Source: Perkinsus olseni | Taxonomy: Eukaryota; Perkinsozoa; Perkinsida; Perkinsidae | NCBI GenBank assembly: GCA_013115135.1 | Contig: JABANP010000042.1 | Span: 124,001-188,000 of the forward strand | DNA: 64,000 nucleotides | Direction of reading: 5' to 3' | Shown: one piece after another, positions 21,534-32,113 of the stretch | Layout of the letters: each line of letters begins with the position of its first letter | Position numbering within the stretch: position 1 is the first letter of the stretch | The notes under the pieces: model-generated | The model's database searches: none | What the model was told of the DNA's origin: nothing | Seen by the model: the letters and a program-made list of their open reading frames with translations, nothing else | Program-made: the position numbers and the translations under genes

Positions 21534-23328
21534 ATGGCTCGTGCCACTCTTGTTGCCTCTCCGTCTGCTCTTACTGAAATTAAAATCTATCGGTGCCGGC
21601 TCCGGCGATGCAGCAAGCAATCTTGAGTCGCCCCTCGAGGTGGGCCGTCGCGCTGCGACCCGCCTTTTCGAATTTTGCTCGGAGGCCTGGTCGAGGGACT
21701 CCCATGATCGACCCAGGGATATGTGCAGCTATCGCTATCGGATGGACAGGGGTGAAGTCACTGCCACGGTCATCCTGCGCCTCCCCGGACGCTCCAACGC
21801 CATGGTGGTCCCCAACTCTCAGAACTGGTTCCGAGACCGGACCAATGCTCAGAACGCTGCTGCATTGAGGGCTCTGGTTGAGCTAGGTGTAGTCAGGCGC
21901 CCCTCAAAGCGAGAGGAAGATGCCATGTTCGGCGATAACCCCACAGACTACCGCAAGCTCGTTGCTGATGAGCAAGCCGCTTCAAAGAAGGCTGGCATAG
22001 CCTCAGTTGGGGCCCCCGCTCCTGCTGTTGGCGTCGCTCCGCCGCAGTTCAATGGTCCCTACGCTCGATATAAGGCTCCAATGCTGCCGCAGCCACGGTG
22101 GGCAGGCAGGCCGACTTGGCGATCATTGAAGTCCGCTAAGTCGGCATCCCCGATGTCATCGAAGAGCTTCTCTGATACTAACGAACCTAGTTCTAAGTCT
22201 GATGCAGGACTGGCTACCCGTCGACAGAACAGTGGTGACGCCTCTACTCTGGCGGACAGCGAGTGCAGCAGTGGATCGGCCACTGGGCGCGGCGTGACTG
22301 AGCCACTTCATGCTGATAGGTATGCCTATGCTACTACTACGCAGCAGCTGCAGCAGCAACGCGTTGGTGCTACCTTTGGGGGACCTTATGGGGCTCACTA
22401 TGATCAGCCTTACATCGAGGACGGGTATTACGCCGTGGATCCGAGAGCGCACAGCGGCTTTGTCCATCATCAGCCACCACCACCACCACCACCGACAGCA
22501 GCAGCAGCTTATGATGGGTACTACCATGCCAGTCAGATGTACTCTGGGGTCTACTACAGTGTGGCCTCCCCACCAGCTATTGATGGTAACTCTCCCTACG
22601 GTGAATGCTCGCCGTACTCTGTGGGCTGTGGTCCGACCCCGACCGTTACGTATGGTCATCCACCCCAGTTCTTCTACCCCGATGCTGGCCCGCAGCATCC
22701 CGGGATGGTACAGCCCCACCAGCAGCCATGCCCTCCTATGCCTGCTGCTGCTCAGCCTACCTACACAGGCTTCGCCTATCATCATCAGCGGCGGGACTCC
22801 GTCCTCTCCGAGGGCGCCAATCGCTATTGTCCTTCATTCGATGAGCAGCAGCAACAGCAGGCCTCGGGCGTGTGCCCTGTGCCACCGCAACCAGGACAGC
22901 AGTATTGTCATGGCGCTGGCATACCCCCTCCCCCTCCAGCTCCCCCGCCCTCTGCGGTGAGTTACCCGAAGCAGCAGCAGCTGCCGCAACTCTCTGCCGT
23001 CCCCTATCATGGACCGTATCACCACACGCCCTATCGAGGCAGTTGGGACTATGGTTACGAGATGGAGGCGCCGGCCCGTCATGGTCATGGTAATCCCCCT
23101 GGTGGTGGCATAGCCTATCAAGCCAGGCCGTACTATGGTGAGTATGCTAGTCAAGGCTACGGTCATATGACGACGTATCACCATGCTGGCATGCCTCTGG
23201 ATGGTGCTAGTCGAGCATACGCTATGAGTCAAGATGCTATGATGAATCAAGTTGATCGTTCTCTTGATGTGACCGGCAGATCTAATGATAATTGGTCGCC
23301 CCGCACTGGACTCAGCGGCGGTGACTGA
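21534..23328 (+). CDS. Tyr/Gly/Pro/Gln-rich low-complexity protein, dsRBD-like N terminus
   Basis: ATG 21534 opens a short frame (MARATLVASPSALTEIK) that joins the long frame only if one A of an AAAA run near 21582 is dropped; otherwise the first in-frame ATG is at 21721. The N-terminal part contains TATVILRLPGRSNAMVV and RTNAQNAAALRALVELGVV, whose Ala-rich last helix resembles the end of a double-stranded-RNA-binding domain; this is tentative. The remaining two thirds is low complexity: poly-Pro, poly-Gln, and many YY/GY/HH motifs (EDGYYAVDPRAHSGF, YYHASQMYSGVYYSV, AYHHQRRDSVLSEG). Such composition is common in condensate-forming RNA-binding proteins. It is the upstream member of a tandem pair; the next gene repeats most of this low-complexity part nearly word for word. 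Function is unknown. Confidence 0.65.
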
Positions 23329-24850
23329 GAAGACTATGAGATCTAGGGTTCGTAGTTGTCTCAGGCTGTACTGCCTAATCTATCTCTGCAGCTCTACTCC
23401 TTGCGAAGATTTTGTTGAACCATATTTATCTCGAAGTTCATACCGTAATTAGGGCTGCTGCTGCTACTACTGTTCTGCGTGCTCAATAGTTTCGTCACTG
23501 CAGATTCCTTATCAGTAGGACCGTGATTGCTATCATTTGTCTTCTACTAGTCCTTTATCGATCTGTACTACTGCCAGCTATACTTATGTAACAGTTGTAT
23601 CGTTAGACTACATGGCACATCTAGTATCGTTATTACCATCACCATCGATCAGCAGCAGCAGCCACGTTATGGCCGTCTGCTCGTGACTGGTTATGTATCG
23701 CGTCTCATCACAGACTTTTTGGTATTCCGGGATTCTCCCATGAACTCAACCCTAGACCTCTCTCAAGTAGAACGATCCAGTCTTAAGAAGCTGTAGAATG
23801 TGGCGTCATTAGAGGCAGCATTCGACTCAAGTTTTCGTGGTATATAACAGCTCTGCCGTATTGGCACTTTATATATCACCACTCTCATCACTGGAGGCCT
23901 GAGCACGTTGACTACGTGGTTATCTGATCGCGTGTCGTGTTTTGGTTTCCTGATTGGCACTGGCGGCATCATTTGCTGTAAAGTGTCATTTACTGCCTGA
24001 AAACGGCTTTTACGTGCTTTAGGAGTCGTAATATTGAAGCTTTGTTGTTAGCGGTGTGCGTAGCTCGTCGTATTAACTTCTCTCGGCTTACTACCGGTAG
24101 CAGGTATTGGCAATCGTAACAGTGCATTGTCAGTACAGTAGCTGTTGTCATTGGCCGAGTGTCAGGCTCCTGAGAAGCACTACTCCCCGGTGGTAGCATA
24201 CTGGACGCTGCCGCCGGTCGATGAGTTTCCGTAGCATCCGTCTCAGAAGTTTCAGACATGTTTTTTCTGTATGTAGTGTTGCGTTCATTATATTCTGGGT
24301 GTGGTTCCCGGGGTTGCGTGCTTCATGCTTTTTTCGACCGCTCATCTCGTGACGCGTGATTTCGCGTTCATTTTGCCTCGGTCGCTCGTCACCTGCGCAG
24401 GGCCGCGTGTCCGCTGCCTTGGTAGACCAGATGATAGGATTGAGCTTGTTAGGGCGGGAGTCGGCCATGGGCTAGTTTCTGCCATGTCGTCGTCGTTATG
24501 ATAGCAGCTGCCAATGGTTGCATGACAAGTTGATCATGGACGCCCGAGACGTCACGTCTCACTTGCCAAGCTCCCCCGTGTAGTGTGTCTCGTGTTTCTG
24601 GACATCTACTCAGTCGAGTTCGAAGAATACCGGCGGTGGCGGAGGATGTGGAGGTGTGTTTGCTTTTCCCGCCAACCCACTTGGGTTGCCACCGACAGAA
24701 AAGGTGGCGTACGGAGCATCACCCGAACTTTCGGGCGACTGGGTTTCCTTGGTTTGCTCCTGTTGCTGATCCCTTGTCGCAGACAGGAACATCGAGGTCA
24801 GTCCTCATCGCTTGCTTGCCTCGCTGTCCTCGCTGTAATGCCTTCCCGTA
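23329..24850. other. 1.5 kb spacer between tandem paralogues, part of the duplicated unit
   Basis: It holds the 3' UTR of the first paralogue and the 5' region of the second. Stretches around 23700-23760 (GGGATTCTCCCATGAAC) and 24095-24130 (GTATTGGCAATCG) recur downstream of the second gene near 26550 and 26840, so the duplication covers 3' flanking DNA as well as coding sequence. The segment 24583-24850 has open frames that could hold a 5' exon of the second gene, but none is convincing. Confidence 0.5.
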
Positions 24851-26179
24851 ATGTTCCATCGGACTTCAGTGCATCTTTGTCTCACTTGGATGGCACTCGA
24901 ATTCAGCAGTGCGTATGCCCAGTACCCGAGGCTCAAGGCCCCGATGCTGCCCCAGCCTCGCTGGACGGGTAGGCCGACTTGGCGGTCACTGAAATCGTCG
25001 GCGCCTTTCTCATCGAGGGGCTCATCTCATTCTCGTCGGCGCGTTTTGGAGGTGGATAAATGCTCATATTCACGACAGCTGAGTAGTGGTAACACTTCTA
25101 CTCTTGCGAGTAGCGAAAGTGGCGGATCGTCGGTCAGTCGTCGAGGGTCGGAGGCGCCTGCTGCTACGGAGTTCGTGTATGGCGTGCAGAAGGGCACGCC
25201 AGGTTCTTTTGGGTGGCATGGCTCTTGCGATGATCAGCCTTACATCGAGGACGGGTATTACGCCGTGGATCCGAGAGCGCACGGCGGCTTTGCCCATCAT
25301 CAGCCACCACCAACAGCAACAGCAGCAGCTTATGATGGATACTACCATGCCAGTCAGATGTACTCTGGGGTCTACTACAGTGTGGCCTCCCCACCAGCCA
25401 TTGATGGTAACTCTCCCTACGGTGAATGCTTGCCGTACTCGGTGGGCTGTGGTCCGACCCCGACCGTCACGTATGGTCATCCACCCCAGTTCTTCTACCC
25501 CGATTCTGGCCCGCAGCATCCCGGGATGGTACAGCCCCACCAGCAGCCATGCCCTCCTATGCCTGCTGCTGCTCAGCCTACCTACACAGGCTTCGCCTAT
25601 CATCATCAGCGGCGTGACTCCGTCCTCTCCGAGGGCGCCACCAGCTATTGTCCTTCATTCAGTGAGCAGCAACAGCTGGCCTCGGGCGTGTGTACTATGC
25701 GGTCAGAATTCCGACAACAGGCTTGTCATGCTGCCGGCATCCCCCCTTCCCCTCGACCGAGGCCGCCCTTCGTTCCTTCGATACACTGTTCGACGCGTCA
25801 ACCGCCGCCACGCTCCACAGCTTATCATCAAGAAGGCTATCGCCACACGCCCTATCGAGGCAGTTGGGACTACGGTTACGCTGAGATGGAGGCGCCGGCC
25901 CGTCATGCTCATGGTAATCCCCCTGGTGGTGGCATAGCCTATCAAGCCAGTTCGTACTATGGTGAGTATGCCAGTCAAGGCTACGGTCATATGACGACGT
26001 ATCACCATGCTGGTATGCCTCTGGATGGTCCCAGCCGTGCATACGCTATCACCCGCGGTGGATACTCTCCTTGCGGTGGTGTGGTGCCCAAGTCTGATGC
26101 CCCTTTGATGAATACTATGCCTGGCGCTTACGGGGATACTTGGTCTCCGCGCACTGATGCCAGGGGTGGTGGCGGTTAG
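24851..26179 (+). CDS. Tyr/Gly/Pro/Gln-rich low-complexity protein (tandem paralogue)
   Basis: A single open frame from ATG 24851 (MFHRTSVHLCLTWMALEF) to TAG 26177-26179, about 440 residues. From APMLPQPRW(T/A)GRPTWRSLK onward it parallels the gene ending at 23328. The block DQPYIEDGYYAVDPRAH through RRDSVLSEGA is almost identical in DNA as well as protein, and the ends share TPYRGSWDYGY and GMPLDG. The N-terminal dsRBD-like portion of the first copy is missing here, and the middle of the protein (near 25680-25830) has diverged. Whether an upstream exon supplies another N terminus is unclear. Low-complexity, Tyr/Gly/Pro-rich; no catalytic motif. Function unknown. Confidence 0.65.
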   Translation: MFHRTSVHLCLTWMALEFSSAYAQYPRLKAPMLPQPRWTGRPTWRSLKSSAPFSSRGSSHSRRRVLEVDKCSYSRQLSSGNTSTLASSESGGSSVSRRGSEAPAATEFVYGVQKGTPGSFGWHGSCDDQPYIEDGYYAVDPRAHGGFAHHQPPPTATAAAYDGYYHASQMYSGVYYSVASPPAIDGNSPYGECLPYSVGCGPTPTVTYGHPPQFFYPDSGPQHPGMVQPHQQPCPPMPAAAQPTYTGFAYHHQRRDSVLSEGATSYCPSFSEQQQLASGVCTMRSEFRQQACHAAGIPPSPRPRPPFVPSIHCSTRQPPPRSTAYHQEGYRHTPYRGSWDYGYAEMEAPARHAHGNPPGGGIAYQASSYYGEYASQGYGHMTTYHHAGMPLDGPSRAYAITRGGYSPCGGVVPKSDAPLMNTMPGAYGDTWSPRTDARGGGG

Positions 26180-27150
26180 CAGTAGGAAGAGCAGGGCTTG
26201 CAGTCATCCAAGGCTCTGCTGCCTTATCTATTTTTAGTGCTCATTCTGCGCGGTTGTGGCGTGTCACCAAGGTCGGGTCGGCCATCGAGATGGAGGCAGA
26301 CTCTGAGCATGGAAGGCTCACGCACAGGTCCCCTGGCTTCCTACATTGCGTACGTGACCCTGTTATCGCTCCATAACTATCATTTTCAGCCGACCGTTAT
26401 TGCTATCATTCCCCTATCACCCTTTGCTTGCTACTATTGCTGTACTACTACTGCTTTTCTGCGGCAGCTGTGGTATGCCGGTATCATGCCGTCACGCCAG
26501 GGTTTGTTGCATGTGACGCCGCATTGTATCGATTCCGTCTGGCATTCTGGTATTCTGGGATTCTCCCATAAACCCAATTCAGCATACTGAGCTGCCTGCC
26601 GTAAAGGCACCTAATGACTCATTAACATCATCATCGTCACTATCATTGGAAGCGTCTACAGTAACAGGATGGCTTCCTCGTCGTTGCCACTGAGAGCATC
26701 AATTGCTCCGAGGCTGTCTTCGTATCGTTCGACGAGTACTTTTCCATGCTTTTGGAGTCATAGCATTGGAGCTCTGGTGAAATCGGTGAGCTCGTGTGTG
26801 TCAGATCCGCTCACTGCTTCAAGGCGCCCGAGCAGAATGGGCGGTATTGGCAATCGCCATGTTTTTGTCTGTAAGACAGTTGCTGCGGTACTGGACTCCT
26901 ATGTGCATCATTCTTTGGTTGTTTTGGTTGTAGCATAGTGATAGGTGCTGCTGCTACCGGCACGCCGAGTTTCCGTTGTAGCCCCCGTAGTCTCGGAAGT
27001 TTCGGACAGTTTTTCTTTCTTTTCATCGTGTTGGGTTGCTCATCATATTCGAAGTGGAGTAGTTCTCGCTCTCTGTAAAGTTGCTTGTGTCTGGGAAGGA
27101 GCATTTCAGCTTTTTACAGCTTTTTAGTAATCAACCAACTTAACCTTTGT
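26180..27150. other. 3' flank of second paralogue and intergenic DNA
   Basis: Just under 1 kb. The segment 26480-27010 shows short blocks in common with 23640-24290 downstream of the first paralogue, supporting duplication of the flank. No coding exon or RNA gene is supported. Confidence 0.4.
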
Positions 27151-28492
27151 ATGCCTTCACGGTTGATACTTCCAGCTCATCTCCAGCAATCCAACATGCC
27201 CATGCCCCATGAGCGAGGTAAGCTCTCCAGGGGATGCCAGAGCGTTGAAGCAGAATCTTCCTCTCCAGGCTCGGAGATAACCGACTTGAGTGAAGCTGGA
27301 ACTCCTGTGCCCGGCATCAGAGCTCCGCCGGGATCGCCGGCTGGCGAGTGGATGGAGGAATCGTCCTCATCCGAGCAGGTAGTAGTTGTGTGTCCCTAGT
27401 GCAACAGTCATTGCTGTATGGCTAGGTGCCGGACGCCGCAGGAGCATCTCGTAAGCAGATGTCAGGCATCGCTTCCGTCTGGGTGAGTCCCGACGCTATT
27501 TGGATACGGCAACTGACGTGTGCTTTTGTCAGTCACTCTTCTCTTCTTATGTCCGACGGGCTGTTTTGGCGGCGTGCCCGGTTTCTTGTCGACCGGGCGG
27601 AGGGATCGAGCTTTCTAGAGCAGCAGTTGGCGGCAGGCCGGCTCACGTGTGCATCGCTGAGGTTGCCATGGATGTCGATGTTATCTTAACGGGTAGTACG
27701 GGCGTTGGTGGTCTCACACGTGAGGCACACGTGAGATCAAAGCAAATTGAGGGGAGCCAAGGAGAATCGGTTATGCTTCTTGCGTCGCGAGGGCGTTGGC
27801 CGGGGGCACCTTGTTCGACATCCCTGATGTGCAGTCCGATCGTGGTGGCCGAGTGATCTCTCCGTGGAGGAAGTCCGGGAACATGGTCTGAACCAAGCAC
27901 ACGCCTCGGCTAGGCAGTGGTGGAGAGAAAACTCTCATGATTTCGTCAACCGGAGACTGAGCGTACAGGAGGCTCCACATTTCAGGGTGGGTGTCAAGCT
28001 CGCTTCGTGTGAAGTCAGCCCTGCATGATCGCCAGGTACCCGCAGACTCCGATGTAGTTGCGCGCGACTTACTGCCGCTAGTGGTACACTTCGGTGGAGA
28101 GAATGAGGATGTCGACGCTGATAGCGTTCGGGCTGCTGATTGGTCGACACCCTGCTCGCGAGCTCCGGATTCTGAATGTGCGATCTGCTTGGACTCGGAG
28201 AGTGACTGCCAGTTGCGAACATGTCATCATGGTTTCCACCATGAGTGTTTGAATAAATGGTTTTGCAAATCTCGGAAGTGAGTCCTTCCTATATCGGCAT
28301 CTGATGAGACTGCTGAGGGTATATTCGCTGCTCGATAGGTTGTGTTGTCCGTTGTGCCGTTCCTCTTTGGACTCCTTGATCCCTGAAAACGTTCGGTCAA
28401 AGGTTGCTGACACAGTCGAAGAAGAGGTAGTACACAACCTACGCTTGAATGGTCGAACGCCACGTAGTTTTGGTTTTCATTCAGGTTATTGA
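27151..28492 (+). CDS. RING-H2 finger protein (putative E3 ubiquitin ligase)
   Basis: The firm part is 3': an exon ending near 28279 reads SECAICLDSESDCQLRTCH and HGFHHECLNKWF, followed after a GTGAGT...GATAG intron (about 28280-28338) by LCCPLCRSSLDSLIPENV and a short tail to TGA 28490-28492. This gives the C-x2-C...C-x-H-x3-H-x2-C...C-x2-C spacing of a RING-H2 finger, which recruits ubiquitin-charged E2 enzymes. The 5' part is less certain: ATG 27151 begins a Ser/Glu-rich exon (EAESSSPGSEITDLSEAG) that ends at a GTAGTAG donor, then further exons near 27427-27482 and 27529-27850. They are joined here by position and phase only. The segment 27771-28050 also reads plausibly on the minus strand, so the 5' exons may belong to another gene. 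Confidence 0.5.
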
Positions 28493-28921
28493 ACCCGAAG
28501 TTATCAACTTACGCGTTGAAGAGGGCGTCATAGACTCGGCAGAATCTGCTGATATAAGCCCTGTGAATGGTTTCTTATAAAATTGGTGTCATACCCACCA
28601 TTATAACTAGGCACAGTAGAACGAGTCATCTTATTTTTATTAGTCTTACTATTATATCCGGGCGCAAATGCCCTTCCCAAAGGAACTTAGTCATCTGGCA
28701 CCATAAATCTCTGTAACCGTTTATTGTTGTCAGCATAAGACCTGTGCAGGCCGCATTTGTAGACTCATCTTGAGTTGAGTCGTTATAAATAATCCGCAGT
28801 TGTACTCCCGGGACGGCCATCCTTTACTTGGCCGATTCTTTGGGGGAACGGGGTTGGATAAGTGAGCTATTGCCTAATAGTTTGTCTCAGTAGGTTGGAA
28901 GTTCTGTACCTCCCTTCTGTG
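28493..28921. other. intergenic region upstream of DCN1-like gene
   Basis: About 430 bp, A/T-rich in its first half. No coding exon, tRNA or recognisable promoter motif could be supported. Confidence 0.35.
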
Positions 28922-31900
28922 ATGTCCTCGTCTCTACGTGGCACGACAGCGAGACAGAACGCGTTAGTTGGCGAGTTCGCCGAAATTAGTGGCACAACCG
29001 AGCAGGTAGTGATGAGGAGTTGGTGTGTCGAAATCCGAGCTGCATAGTATTCGTCATCGAAGTAACCTAGAACCGGGAACCCCTCTCAGATCGCTTTGTC
29101 GTATCTACAGCGTGCCCATTGGTCACTAGAGGGCGCCCTTGACATGTTTTATCAAGATGGCGCACCGGGAGCAGGTTCTTGCAAGAACTCAGTGAACGGT
29201 AGTAAAGGGTACGGTAGCATTGTTCGCGTCGATGTTGGGGATCCTCAACGAAAAACTCTGCAACCGCTTGCAATCGCAAGCAGAATCGCGACATCTCTGT
29301 CCGCCACGTGTATGATTTGGCCTTAATCTGCTATACGCCCTCAGCCTGGTATCCTCATGTCTCAGATTCCGGGCACTCTGGCAGTTACAAGTCGAGTCGC
29401 TCTTTGAATAGGAAATGCAAAGTAGGTCCAGCGTTCTCCTGAAGATAATTTCGACCGCGGAATTCTCATCACTGGCATACCCTCCGTAGCGAGAGTATGG
29501 CAGCAACCGACTTCTTTCAACCGTGGCTTAGTACTTACTAAAGAAGTCCAGCGTCTTGAAGACGCTTCGAAATTTTTCGAAGTGTTACTTACTTACTTTA
29601 TGTTACTTGCTCTAAGTTCTTCAAAAATCTCACTTACAGATAGTTTGTCGATCCTGAGCAAAGCCTGATGCTGTTATCACAATCTAACTAGTTTTTCTGA
29701 TCTTCCTCGGTATATCAATGCAACTACCCTCCACCTTCTGACGGTTAGATCGCTGCACAGAAAATCGGGCGCTGCGACGAGTATTCCCCATGAAGTCGAT
29801 GTTCCATTGCAACAAACTCTCTGCAGCATGTCCGACGCTTGCCTCCAGGGTGCGCGAGAACCACAGACTGCGAAAGGATCGGTTTGACGTAGATGTGGTT
29901 TAACCTTCGAAAAGCTTCATGGTGGACATCAGGTGGAAGCTCACCACAGGCTCTCGTACAGTAGCTGAATTTCGCGGCAAATCACTCGCCCCTCTTCCTT
30001 CGTGAACTCCTTAACTCCTATCACCCGCTGGAGCCCCAATCGAGCTAGCAATAAGCCGCTCGCCATGAGGAGGCGGATGAACGCAAAGAGTGGAATGAGC
30101 GGTGAACCGGTGAAGCAAAAGTCCATATCGCTGGTTGAGCTATACACTTCGCCGCAAAATCTGGACTGCACTTGTGACGCGGCGCGTCCTCACGAGGCAT
30201 TTGTCAACGGGGGAAATAAACTCCCGAAGAGGATGGTAGCGAACGTAACTGTAGAAATGCGGTACCCTGTGCATGTGCTGTATAAACACATTGCTAGCGT
30301 ATTGTACGCCCCCTTGAGGATAAGGGAGGGGGCCCGTCCCCAGAGTGCCCTTGGCCAGATGCTCTTCAGAAGAAATTAAACATTTCTGTCCCCAGAGACA
30401 TCTACGAGTGTGTGATCAAGCAGAACTACATGTCGAAGGTGATCCTGTTCAACGTCGAAGCCGGATGGACCCTGAACTCGGATGATAGTCTTTGCGAACT
30501 TGTGGACAAGGATCCCGGCCGGGTGACGGGCCGTCACTGATGGCCGGTTGAGAGTGAAAATCTCTTCGTGAAGTTGTCGAGGGGTAGGCGTGTAAAGGCG
30601 TAGGAATTGACAGCAAGCCTCAGAGTTTGTCCTGGTCACTCTATTCCCTTGTGATTATGTTGAGGGGTTGCTCGGCCCTGGGCGCGGAGCTGCTTTGCTT
30701 CTGAACTCTTCAATGCTAGCGGATGGTAGGATGGAATTATACCGTTTCCCTCACTTTGCAGTGAATTGTTGCGTTCCACTTGCATGGCCAGCCCTCCGAC
30801 AAAACGGCTGAAGCGGACGACTAACAAGCGCAGTCACCAGGCTCCAGCCAATTCCTGAAACACGAGAGCATCAGCGTGTTTTGCGCAGGAAGGTAGATCT
30901 CAGAAGGACAATGGAAAGTCTCTGAGATGGTTCTGTTCGAAAATTCCTGGTCTGAGGTTTTACAGAGTCGATCGTAGGTTGCCTTACTTGTCTTGCAATG
31001 CCTCTTATTTGTTCTGATTGTTATCTCACATTGTAAGTACACATTATCGTTTAGGTTAACAACTCGAAGCTTGGTCGATTCTTCTCGGACTATGCTTCGC
31101 CCAGTACCGAAGGTCCCGATGGGCGAACGATTGGGATAGCTGGGATCGAACGGTGAGCTCCGAGGCTGCCGTCGGCATCAGTATCCACATACAGCACGTT
31201 CTCCTAGGCTATGTAATGATCTTGGGAACGATCCGATGGATGAAGCTTGGTTGACTATCGCGTATTATTGCCAGGCAGAGACCATGGGCGAATTCACTAA
31301 GTAGTATCATGACAGCTTCGACGCCTCCACAGTTGGAGTCGGAGTGGTATCTAACATGTTTTTCTCTTCGCAATCTCCTGTGGGATGAGTATAGATCTAC
31401 CCGTATGTCTACTGAAATTGTCAGGTCGGAGTGGACCAACGGCATGCAGCGAATCGGAGTGGACTCGATGGAGGGTTTACGGGAAGCCCTGCCGGAGTTG
31501 CGGAAGGAGATCGATGAAGATCGCAATTCGAGCGAACAGATATACCGATATGCATTCACGTACTCGCTGGACTCTGGAGCGAAGACACTTCCTGTGAGAA
31601 TATCGTCAAGTGCCTAATTAGACTTCAGCGTATTTGGAGATTGTCTGTAAATTACCTTGTTTGTGCATGTAGATTGACGGGTGCCTGCAACTGTGGTCCA
31701 TCTTCCTCAAGCCTCACTGGAGTCTCTATCCCCAATGGGCGCAATTCGTGAAGGAGGAGTGTCGTCATAATGTTAGTAAAGACACGTGAGTAGACTCATT
31801 GTGAGGGCCGTCGAGCACCGGAATTTTCAATAGGTACCAAATGCTGTGGGAAGCCGCCACTGGTGCCATGCGAGACGAAGGTACTCTAAAGTCAGACTAC

Positions 31901-32017
31901 GACATCGCCGGTGGAGCATGGCCGGTGATGTTGGATGATTTCTACACTTGGTTCGTGGACCCGGACCGGGAGAAGAAGGCGGCTGAGGATGACAGTAGTG
32001 ACGTGGAGATGCAGTGA
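28922..32017 (+). CDS. DCN1-like protein (cullin neddylation co-E3)
   Basis: DCN1 proteins help the NEDD8 E2 modify cullins. Exon 1 (28922-29005) and exon 2 (29090-29191) encode a UBA-like helix bundle (RQNALVGEFAEISGTTEQ, SYLQRAHWSLEGALDMFYQ). After an unusually long intron (29192-31054) come the PONY domain exons: NNSKLGRFFSDYASP, IGIAGIERLCNDLGNDPM, LTIAYYCQAETMGEFTKSEW, GMQRIGVDSMEGLREALPEL, YRYAFTYSLDSGAKTLP, LQLWSIFLKPHWSLYPQW, and finally DYDIAGGAWPVMLDDFYTWF. The AWP...DDF(V/Y) block is the family hallmark. It ends with an acidic tail and TGA 32015-32017. Order and spacing match DCUN1D proteins. The gene is odd only in the 1.86 kb intron, which contains a second gene model (30065-30540). 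Confidence 0.88.
30065..30540 (+). CDS. small gene nested in the long DCN1 intron, unrecognised
   Basis: Within the 1.86 kb DCN1 intron and on the same strand, ATG 30065 opens a frame (MRRRMNAKSGMSGEPVKQKS, SLVELYTSPQNLDCTCD) reaching VLYKHIAS. There a GTATTGTACGCC donor and a CTCTTCAG acceptor (about 30297-30369) join it in phase to LNISVPRDIYECVIKQNYM, KVILFNVEAGWTLNSDDSL and a TGA at 30538-30540. Without the intron the frame runs on to TAA near 30379 with a less protein-like end. The second exon in particular has natural composition. No family was recognised. It could be a nested gene, an alternative exon pair of the host gene, or a remnant of an inserted element. Confidence 0.4.
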
Positions 32018-32113
32018 GCCTTGCTTGACTTGGATGTACCAGTTTGTTTTCTGTGCCCTACCGTTCGGTCCGAGTTTGCATAGAGGGGAAAGCATCAACG
32101 GCTCTATGTTCTG

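Noticed and set aside
22156..25606. Long antisense open frames opposite both low-complexity genes (22156-22785 and 25070-25606), similar to each other
   Set aside because: They are the complement of the same conserved coding repeats. The similarity follows from the plus-strand duplication, and the translated composition (runs of W, C, S and V) is that of a shadow frame.
27711..27742. Repeated CACGTG words as a regulatory site
   Set aside because: The two copies lie inside a probable exon, are not arranged symmetrically, and 6-bp words of this kind are common.
27771..28050. Minus-strand frame DTHPEMWSLLYAQSPVDEIM overlapping the 5' exons of the RING gene
   Set aside because: It reads like protein, but no exon upstream or downstream could be joined to it and no family is evident. 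It is kept only as a reason for doubt about the RING gene's 5' exons.
30376..30639. Minus-strand open frame opposite the nested gene in the DCN1 intron
   Set aside because: The plus strand at the same place gives a spliced, stop-terminated frame with better composition; the minus frame is taken as its shadow.
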